Shown one piece after another: positions 52,700-59,880 of a DNA stretch of 64,000 nucleotides. Numbering within the stretch: position 1 is the stretch's first letter; every line of letters begins with the position of its first letter. Source of the stretch: JAXDJJ01 sp034665745 (GTDB taxonomy: Bacteria > Actinomycetota > CADDZG01 > WHSQ01); the NCBI GenBank assembly GCA_034665745.1, contig JAXDJJ010000062.1:1-64000 (forward strand). The letters run 5' to 3'. The position numbers and the translations under genes are program-made. Under the pieces are notes generated by a model. The model searched no databases. It was not told where the DNA came from and saw only the letters and a list, made by a program, of their open reading frames with translations.

Positions 52700-52969
52700 C
52701 TACCAGAACGAGTCCCAGAAGTCCTCGGCCGCATCTGCTACTTGGTTCGCCGTGTCGGTAACCATGCCGGCGCCTGCTACACCCGACAGCTCGGAGTCGG
52801 ACAGCTCGCCCTTGGCCCCATCCATGTCGGCTTTCGTTACGTCGCCGTATCCAGCATCTGCGGCGATCTTCTGCCTTGCGTCCGGCGAATCGGCGCCCAT
52901 GAGCCGACCACGAAGCTCGGCATCACTGCTCACCGCATTCCGGAACTCAACCGCACGTGCAACGGACAT
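52700..52969 (-). CDS. Nif11-like precursor peptide
   Basis: The product has 89 residues; AGGAGGG precedes ATG 52969. Residues 1-50 resemble a Nif11 leader: AVEFRNAVSSDAELRGRL, then ARQKIAADAGYGDVTKADM. GELSDSELSGVAGA gives the exporter consensus (Leu -12, Glu -8, Leu -7, Val -4, Gly -2, Ala -1), with cleavage after Ala67. The 22-residue core starts GMVTDTANQVADAAEDF and ends WDSFW. It contains five acidic residues and no Cys, Lys or Arg. It is the first gene of the export operon, with a promoter and palindrome upstream. Whether the core is modified cannot be seen here. Confidence 0.85.
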   Translation of the reverse strand: MSVARAVEFRNAVSSDAELRGRLMGADSPDARQKIAADAGYGDVTKADMDGAKGELSDSELSGVAGAGMVTDTANQVADAAEDFWDSFW

Positions 52970-53022
52970 AAGCCCTCCTTCTCGGGCGGAAGAAACCTGA
53001 CATGTCGACCCTGTGCCCCCCT

Positions 53023-53057
53023 CTGTTATCCACGCGTCACCCCCGCGTTATCAACAG
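53023..53057 (-). promoter_or_regulatory. Promoter and operator-like palindrome of the peptide operon
   Basis: On the minus strand TTGATA (53054-53049) and GATAAC (53030-53025) are 18 bases apart and could be -35 and -10 boxes, giving a leader of about 50 bases before ATG 52969. The same stretch is an interrupted inverted repeat: CTGTT and ACGCG on one side, CGCGT and AACAG on the other, centred on TCACCCC. A repressor bound here would cover the promoter. The intergenic space also serves the divergent DUF1761 gene. Confidence 0.42.
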
Positions 53058-53150
53058 CCTGAAACCCGGGCAACCGGGACCTTCTTTCCTAGACTTGGCC
53101 CCAGACGTGCGTCTCTTAAGAAGGCGCGCGCATCCAGAAGGGGGCAGCAC

Positions 53151-53561
53151 ATGCCTGAATGGGGAGCCATTCCTTGGTTCGGAGTGCTCGTGGCGGTGGT
53201 GGCATCGCAGATCATCGGGTTCCTCTGGTACGGGCCATTGTTCGGGAAGCCATGGAGAGCCGCGATGGGCGTAACCGAAGAGGCGATGGCGGACAGGTCC
53301 GGTTTCGGGGCCGCGATCACTGTCGGGACGATCTGCTCCGCGGTGTCCGCGGTGGTGATCGCGATCCTGCTGACCCTGTCTGCGTCACCGGACCTCGCCA
53401 GCGGATGCAAGGTCGGGTTGCTCGTGAGTCTGGCGGTCTCCTCTTACATCGTGATCACGATGATGTACGAGAAGCGCAATCAGACCGTGTCGATGATCGC
53501 GATCTCGAACCAGATCGTCACGCTCGTTGTCATGGGCGCCATCATCGGGAAGATGTGGTAG
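53151..53561 (+). CDS. DUF1761 family membrane protein
   Basis: ATG 53151 after AGGGGGC gives 136 residues. MPEWGAIPWFGVLVAVVASQ through IIGFLWYGPLFGKPW is the DUF1761 N-terminal signature (helix then WYGPLFGK-W). Four membrane helices are visible, at about 7-27, 48-70, 81-100 and 114-133. The frame is open further upstream but those codons are arginine-rich and not family-like. The function of DUF1761 is unknown. It is divergent from the peptide operon across 181 bases, so it could share regulation with it, though immunity to the peptides is only a speculation. Confidence 0.8.
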   Translation: MPEWGAIPWFGVLVAVVASQIIGFLWYGPLFGKPWRAAMGVTEEAMADRSGFGAAITVGTICSAVSAVVIAILLTLSASPDLASGCKVGLLVSLAVSSYIVITMMYEKRNQTVSMIAISNQIVTLVVMGAIIGKMW

Positions 53562-53653
53562 CCGCTTAAACCGTTCCGCTGCCCTGGGGGAACCAGACGA
53601 ACCGGTCATCCCCCGGGGCAGGACGCCCCACCCTCGCGGAGAATCTCTAAGGC

Positions 53654-55534
53654 ATGCGGACCCTCAGGTTCTTCGTTTCGCTTGCCCTGATAGGGGGCGT
53701 GCTGTTCCCGGCCACCGCCCTCGCCCTGTCCGCGCCCGATAAAGGCAAAGCCTTCTATCCCACGCCCCTCTCGAAGCCCTTGTACGGGATGCAAGCGCCG
53801 GACGAGGATCCCGAGCTGCAGCGTCACTACGTGACCGGTCACGATGGGACCGATCTTTACGTCGAGACGTGGCTCCCGAAAGCGAAAGACGGTCACGTCC
53901 CCCCGAAGCAGATCCCGACGATCCTGATCATGACCCCGTACGTGTCGCAGGGGCAGGAGGAATACCCGGCCGGATCGTTGCCTGGCTTCGCCGAGTACTT
54001 CACCGCACGCGGGTTCGCGGTCGCGCAGCACCACGTGCGCGGCACCGGTGAATCGGGCGGATGTCTCGAGCAGACCTCACACGATCAATGGAAAGACGGC
54101 GCCAACGTCGTCGAGTACCTCGGCAAGGAAGCACCGTGGTCGAACGGCCGCGTCGGTATGTATGGCGCGTCGTATGACGCGGAGACGCAAGTCTCGACCG
54201 CGGGACTCGGCAACCCCACGAAGACGAAATACCTCAAGGCGATCATCCCAACCGCATCGGTCGGAAGTCAGTACGACTGGAACTACATGGACGGTGTGCC
54301 ATGGACCGGAGCGACGTTCCTCGGCAACGCGTCGTACCTCGCGACGGTGTCGCTGTTCCCCGGCCAAGAACCGGCGCCGCAGCACTATCCGGAGAAGCTC
54401 GAGTGTCAAGACGACGTCATGGGCGAGTCCGCGAACATCAACGGTGACTACACGCAGTACTGGAAAGACCGCGAGCTCCGTCAGGGCGCCAAGAACATCA
54501 AAGCGGCCACCTTGATGGTGCATGGACTACGCGACTTCAACGTGCAAGACATCACCTTGGCCGGAGTCTTCAACAACATCCGAAAGACGACGCCACACAA
54601 AGGTCTCTTTGGGGTGTGGAATCACGCGTTCCCCGGCGCACACAGCGCGGTCGAACCCTCGTGGGCGCGCGCCGACTGGTACGACATGGTGACCGCATGG
54701 TTCGACCGCTACCTCAAAGGTAAGGACACCAACGTCGAGCGGTGGCCCGACGTTCAGGTGCAGTCGAACACGGGCCAGTGGTGGACGGTCAAAGAGTTCC
54801 CGACGACGGGATCACGTCTCGGACAGCTCGCGCTCGGCCCCGATGGGGCCTTCGGAGTCACCCGGCCCAAGGGTTCGTCGAGCTACGTCGAGCAGGTCGC
54901 TACCGGCGAGCCCAACGAGGGCGAGTACGTCGTGTTCGAGACCGCACCGCTGAAGGCCCCTTTGCATCTCACCGGACAACCGATGCTGGATCTGTGGCTG
55001 ACCTCGAGCACCGAAGACGGCCACGTCGCCGCCGAACTTGAAGTCATCGGGCCGGATGGACAACCCCTGCATCACGAGGGCTCGAACGACGAGTTCCACG
55101 CGACCTACGGAGCGCGTTCGCTGCAGCACATCGACCCGATGCCGCGCGGATGGTTCGAGCAGGCGGAAAGCAAGCCCGTGACCGTCGGCGAATCCATCAA
55201 CATGACTCTGCGTTTCCTGCCGACCGATCTGATCGTTCCGAAGGGTGGCACCTTGCGCCTGACGATCGCCGGTTCGATCACCTATTCCAAGGGTGACTCG
55301 CAGCCGTCCGGCGCAGGCTCGGCGATCCAGATCCTGCATGACTGTGGACACCCGAGCGTGCTCCGCTTCCGGATGCCTGACAAAGACGCACCGCTGATCA
55401 ACGTGCGTGAGACGGACGAGGCCGCTCTTCCGAAGCTCGCCTCCAAGCCCGCAACGATGGGCAACCAGGATGGCGCCGGCCTTGCATCCGCTCGGATCTG
55501 CGGCCGGGCCCCCCGGGCACTCGCCTTCCAGTAA
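53654..55534 (+). CDS. Secreted CocE/NonD-type alpha/beta hydrolase, copy 2
   Basis: The product has 626 residues with signal peptide MRTLRFFVSLALIGGVLFPA to about ALA. GFAVAQHHVRGTGESGG, the nucleophile elbow GMYGASYDAE, a candidate acid in VHGLRDFNV and the histidine in WNHAFPG give the CocE/X-Pro peptidase active site. The jelly-roll C-terminal domain follows (LTGQPMLDLWLTSSTEDGHV). It shares the fold with the gene at 30500 but is strongly diverged. Both genes have a similar leader, GGGCAGGAC then GCGGAGAA, before the ATG, and neither has a clear ribosome-binding site. It should act on esters or acyl-proline amides outside the cell. Confidence 0.84.
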   Translation: MRTLRFFVSLALIGGVLFPATALALSAPDKGKAFYPTPLSKPLYGMQAPDEDPELQRHYVTGHDGTDLYVETWLPKAKDGHVPPKQIPTILIMTPYVSQGQEEYPAGSLPGFAEYFTARGFAVAQHHVRGTGESGGCLEQTSHDQWKDGANVVEYLGKEAPWSNGRVGMYGASYDAETQVSTAGLGNPTKTKYLKAIIPTASVGSQYDWNYMDGVPWTGATFLGNASYLATVSLFPGQEPAPQHYPEKLECQDDVMGESANINGDYTQYWKDRELRQGAKNIKAATLMVHGLRDFNVQDITLAGVFNNIRKTTPHKGLFGVWNHAFPGAHSAVEPSWARADWYDMVTAWFDRYLKGKDTNVERWPDVQVQSNTGQWWTVKEFPTTGSRLGQLALGPDGAFGVTRPKGSSSYVEQVATGEPNEGEYVVFETAPLKAPLHLTGQPMLDLWLTSSTEDGHVAAELEVIGPDGQPLHHEGSNDEFHATYGARSLQHIDPMPRGWFEQAESKPVTVGESINMTLRFLPTDLIVPKGGTLRLTIAGSITYSKGDSQPSGAGSAIQILHDCGHPSVLRFRMPDKDAPLINVRETDEAALPKLASKPATMGNQDGAGLASARICGRAPRALAFQ

Positions 55535-55575
55535 TACGGGGCCTCACGCCCGCCTGGGAGTAGCAGGAAAGGGCT

Positions 55576-55592
55576 GAAACGGGGCGAATCAC
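55576..55592 (+). promoter_or_regulatory. 17-bp upstream element, copy 2 (ceramidase-like genes)
   Basis: GAAACGGGGCGAATCAC is identical to 4421-4437 and lies 50 bases before ATG 55642. Both copies sit between a preceding transcription unit and a ceramidase-like gene, on the coding strand and in the same orientation. Confidence 0.45.
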
Positions 55593-55641
55593 CACGCCAC
55601 GCCTCTGTTTAGGGGCCTTTCTGCCTTCCAGGAGGACCTAC

Positions 55642-57480
55642 ATGATCCGCAAGACCCGGGCCGTCGTCGCCCTGACAGTCGCGGCCGTGGCCGCATCGGC
55701 GTTCATCGCAACTCCGGGCGAGGCATCTCCGGACCCGGACCTCCCGGTCTTCCAGGTGGGGGCCGCGTTCAAGGACATCAACCCGCTCGACGACCCAGAC
55801 AACCGGCCCGAAGGTCAGTGGCTCGGCGGTTTCGACAACAAGTTCGAGGTAGACGGACCCGTCAACCAGGTGCACGATCCGCTTCAGGCGCGCGCCTTCA
55901 CCGTCTCGAAGGATGGCACCGCCCTAGCGTTCGCGGTCGTCGACATCCAGGGCTGGTTCTCCGGCTACCAAGAAGGTCCGTACGGGATCACCGACGCGCG
56001 TGAGCAGGTCGCCACGTGGCTGCGCGAGCAGCACATCGATGACGACGCAACATCCGCGCAAGTGATCATCTCGTCCACGCACTCGCACGCGGCCCCCACG
56101 ATCATGGGCATCTGGGGCGAGGTCGACGCCAACTACCTAAAGATGGTTCACGACAACACCGTCACCGCGATCAAAGAGGCGTTTCTGAGCGCCGAGCCGG
56201 CGAACCTCTTCACCGCCAACGGCGACGTGGGCGCGGTCGATGGCTCGAACACGAATCAGACCGACATGTACGACGGTTGGACGATCGACGGAAACATGCC
56301 GATCCTCGACGCACGCGACCCCGAGAGCGGCAAGACGATCGCCCTCTACGCGAACGTCCCGATCCACGCCGACGTCGTAAACGGTTACGACATCACGAAC
56401 CCCGATGGCACGAAGGGCGCAGTGAGCGCAGACCACATCGGTCTCGCACGAGTCGATCTGGAGAACGACCTGAAAGACCAGGGCGACGACGCCAACAACT
56501 CGGATGACGACCCGATCGTCGTGCTCGCGATGGGCACCTTGGGCCGTCAGGAGTCGCTCATCCAGGTCGATGGCATCCAGGCAGCTCAATGGGTCGCCGA
56601 CCACGTGCGCAACGAGATCGAGTACCAGCTCGAAACGAACGCCGTACCGGTGACCAGCAGCGAGCTGGGCGCGGGCGAGCAACACATCATCGTTCCCGGC
56701 TCGAACCCGCTGCTGCTTGCCCTCGTCATGGGCAACGCCGCCGGACCGCAATGCACCGACAACCCCGCGCAGTCGATCTGCACGATCGACCGTTCCTTCG
56801 AGCCGCCGTATCAATACGGCGGGGCCCTCGGTACGTGGGTGAACGTGTTCCGCATCGGCGACATCGCGTACGTGACCGAGCCGGGCGAAGCATTCCCCGA
56901 GGTTTCCGAGGCGATCCGCGACGGTATCGACGCTCCCGGTGGTGTGCGTGTGATCGGGATGGCCCAGGACCAGCTCGGCTATTACTTCCCGCCAGAGGAC
57001 GCGCCCTTCGCGGAAGGCTTGGTCGCCCAGATCCCGACGAACGGCGACCACATGCTCTACAACTCGAGCCTCGTCCTCGCCGACATGACGGTTGATGCCT
57101 CGGTGTTGGCCGCACGGGCGGTCGGCTTCGACGCGCTGCCCGCCCACCCGATGACCGGGATGAGAGACCCGATCGCGTGGAACAAGCCCGGGGTGCAGTT
57201 CTTCCCTGTGATCCGTTACTCCAAGGACAAGACGGTCAGATTCCTAGCGGCGGCGAACGAAGCCAGAGATGGTTCGCCCCTCGTGAACGGGATCGCGTGG
57301 GACTTCGGGGACGACACGAACGAGCAGGGCCCGAACAACACCCGCATCCCGATGCTCCACACCTATCAGAACCACGGGTGCTACACCGTGACGGCGAGCG
57401 TCACCGACGAGAGTGGCCGCACCCGCTCGTGGACTCAACCCGTGTACGTAGGAACCGACCCGGCCAACTGCCCAAGCTAG
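55642..57480 (+). CDS. Secreted ceramidase-like protein with C-terminal PKD domain
   Basis: The product has 612 residues with a signal peptide (AVVALTVAAVAASAFIATPG) and an AGGAGGA ribosome-binding site. The neutral-ceramidase-like domain shows QVIISSTHSHAAPTIMG (zinc-binding THSH) and YANVPIHADVV. At the nucleophile block it has MGTLGRQESLIQ, without the GDVSPN-type spacing, so catalysis is less certain than in the gene at 4473. A PKD-like domain ends the protein (GIAWDFGDDTNEQG, then HTYQNHGCYTVTASVTDES), perhaps for binding a polymer. A palindromic element follows 39 bases after the stop. Confidence 0.76.
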   Translation: MIRKTRAVVALTVAAVAASAFIATPGEASPDPDLPVFQVGAAFKDINPLDDPDNRPEGQWLGGFDNKFEVDGPVNQVHDPLQARAFTVSKDGTALAFAVVDIQGWFSGYQEGPYGITDAREQVATWLREQHIDDDATSAQVIISSTHSHAAPTIMGIWGEVDANYLKMVHDNTVTAIKEAFLSAEPANLFTANGDVGAVDGSNTNQTDMYDGWTIDGNMPILDARDPESGKTIALYANVPIHADVVNGYDITNPDGTKGAVSADHIGLARVDLENDLKDQGDDANNSDDDPIVVLAMGTLGRQESLIQVDGIQAAQWVADHVRNEIEYQLETNAVPVTSSELGAGEQHIIVPGSNPLLLALVMGNAAGPQCTDNPAQSICTIDRSFEPPYQYGGALGTWVNVFRIGDIAYVTEPGEAFPEVSEAIRDGIDAPGGVRVIGMAQDQLGYYFPPEDAPFAEGLVAQIPTNGDHMLYNSSLVLADMTVDASVLAARAVGFDALPAHPMTGMRDPIAWNKPGVQFFPVIRYSKDKTVRFLAAANEARDGSPLVNGIAWDFGDDTNEQGPNNTRIPMLHTYQNHGCYTVTASVTDESGRTRSWTQPVYVGTDPANCPS

Positions 57481-57519
57481 CGATTTCGTTTCGCACTCTC
57501 TCTGGGAAAAGCGATTCCC

Positions 57520-57564
57520 AGTGGTTCCTGTGGTACCGGTACCACAGGAACCACAGGAACCACT
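57520..57564. repeat. 45-bp palindromic element, copy B
   Basis: It contains a perfect 34-bp palindrome (57521-57554) centred on GGTACC-GGTACC, plus one extra AGGAACCAC unit on the right arm. It is the reverse-oriented counterpart of 44691-44735. Outer flanks also pair imperfectly: CTCTCTGGGAAA on the left with TTTCCGGGAGAG on the right (57500-57586). It lies between the ceramidase-like gene and the enoyl-CoA hydratase promoter; as RNA it would form a long hairpin. Confidence 0.87.
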
Positions 57565-57616
57565 GAATCCGAGGTTTCCGGGAGAGCAAACAGAAGAACG
57601 GCCACGCCGGGCGGGC

Positions 57617-57622
57617 TAACGT
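57617..57622 (+). promoter_or_regulatory. -10 box of a leaderless promoter (enoyl-CoA hydratase)
   Basis: TAACGT is followed by TGGGGC and ATG 57629. The six-base spacing is the same as in the other leaderless candidates, and no ribosome-binding site is needed or seen. Confidence 0.5.
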
Positions 57623-57628
57623 TGGGGC

Positions 57629-58387
57629 ATGAGCGGCATAGAGACTCGAGATGACGAGGGGATCCTCGTTATCGAGTTGCATCGGCCCCCGGTCAACGCA
57701 CTTGATATCGAGACCCTTGATGCTCTGGCGGATGTCCTAGAAGACGCGGGCGAGGAGCCGGACGCCGTCATCCTGACCGGCAGGGGTTCGGCGTTCTCGG
57801 CAGGGGCCGATCTTCGGAAGGTGCTCGAGGCCGATCCGGTCTACATCGATGCGGGGATCGTGGCCCTGGCACGGTGCTTCGAGGCGCTGTTCGTGTTCCC
57901 GCGGCCCTTGATCGCCGCGGTCAACGGATATGCGCTGGCGGGTGGCGCGGTCATCACGTGCACGGCCGACCGCAGGATCATGTCCGAAGATGCGGGCCTG
58001 ATCGGTGCGGTCGAGCTGAAGGCCGGTGTGCCGTTCCCCGCGTGGGCCCTCGAGATCGTGCGGCACGCGGTCAACAACTCGCACGTCGAGGAAGTCATCT
58101 ACTTCGGCCGGAGCTACTCCCCCACCGATGCGTTGCGGATCGGGCTGGTGGACGAGGTCGTCCCGGCGGCACAACTGATGTCACGGGCAACCGAGGTTGC
58201 ACGCGAGCTAGCAGAGGTGCCGCGCGAGACGTTCGGACTAACCAAGAACTCCCTGCGCCGGTGGACCGTCGAAACGGCCCGGCGAGGGATGGCCCTGACC
58301 GATGAAGAGGTCAAGGCCGCGTGGAAACTTCCTGAGGTCCACGATGCGATCCGCCGGTTGATGGCGAGCATCGGGACCCGCAGGTAA
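57629..58387 (+). CDS. Enoyl-CoA hydratase/isomerase family protein
   Basis: The product has 252 residues, the normal crotonase length. HRPPVNALDIETLDAL opens the fold. GRGSAFSAGADLRKVL supplies the first oxyanion-hole amide and NGYALAGGAVITCTADRRI the second. GLIGAVELKAGVPFPAWA contains one glutamate at the position expected for the first catalytic acid, but the second glutamate of true hydratases is not obvious. It may therefore be an isomerase or another crotonase activity on an acyl-CoA. It is monocistronic, with a leaderless-type promoter. Confidence 0.87.
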   Translation: MSGIETRDDEGILVIELHRPPVNALDIETLDALADVLEDAGEEPDAVILTGRGSAFSAGADLRKVLEADPVYIDAGIVALARCFEALFVFPRPLIAAVNGYALAGGAVITCTADRRIMSEDAGLIGAVELKAGVPFPAWALEIVRHAVNNSHVEEVIYFGRSYSPTDALRIGLVDEVVPAAQLMSRATEVARELAEVPRETFGLTKNSLRRWTVETARRGMALTDEEVKAAWKLPEVHDAIRRLMASIGTRR

Positions 58388-58403
58388 GCCCGCGCAGCTA
58401 AAG

Positions 58404-59612
<1,209 letters not shown>

Positions 59613-59880
59613 CGTCGTACTCCTTCTAACTACTCGGTAGTTCCGCTACCGGGAAACGGGAGACTCGACCATCCCGTTGCATCCAGTGAAGGAGGAATCA
59701 GGAGAACCGACTCTCGCAGGTGGCCTTGTGCCCCCTGCGGTGGATCGTGGTGCTGTGGTGCTTGTTCGCTACAACGCACACCATACCTGCCTATTCCCCA
59801 CTTCTGTTAACTCTTTTAACAACGGAGCGAGCCCCAGAGGGGGTCCCAGCGTTGTCGCATGGCTCCCTTAAGGTCAGGGG
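59613..59880. other. Divergent intergenic region between DEAD-box helicase and uvrD2
   Basis: This is the longest space without a gene. It holds the promoter region of both divergent genes. An inverted repeat GTTAA-CTCTT-TTAAC (59806-59820) lies in an AT-richer patch and could be an operator or an AT-rich promoter segment. A GGAGGAATCAGGAG tract at about 59690 is not followed by an extended reading frame. Nothing else is recognised. Confidence 0.6.
59869..59874 (+). promoter_or_regulatory. -10 box of a leaderless promoter (uvrD2)
   Basis: TAAGGT is followed by CAGGGG and GTG 59881. The GGGG run touches the start codon and is too close to act as a ribosome-binding site, which supports the leaderless reading. 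Confidence 0.5.

Noticed and set aside
46773..53150. Reading the peptide operon as a lanthipeptide or thiopeptide cluster
   Set aside because: The precursor cores contain no cysteine and there is no LanM, LanB/C, YcaO or cyclodehydratase gene in the neighbourhood.
57520..57564. Palindromic element copy B as a simple terminator of the ceramidase-like gene
   Set aside because: It has no T tract, and the second copy lies between two divergent gene starts, where a terminator makes no sense.
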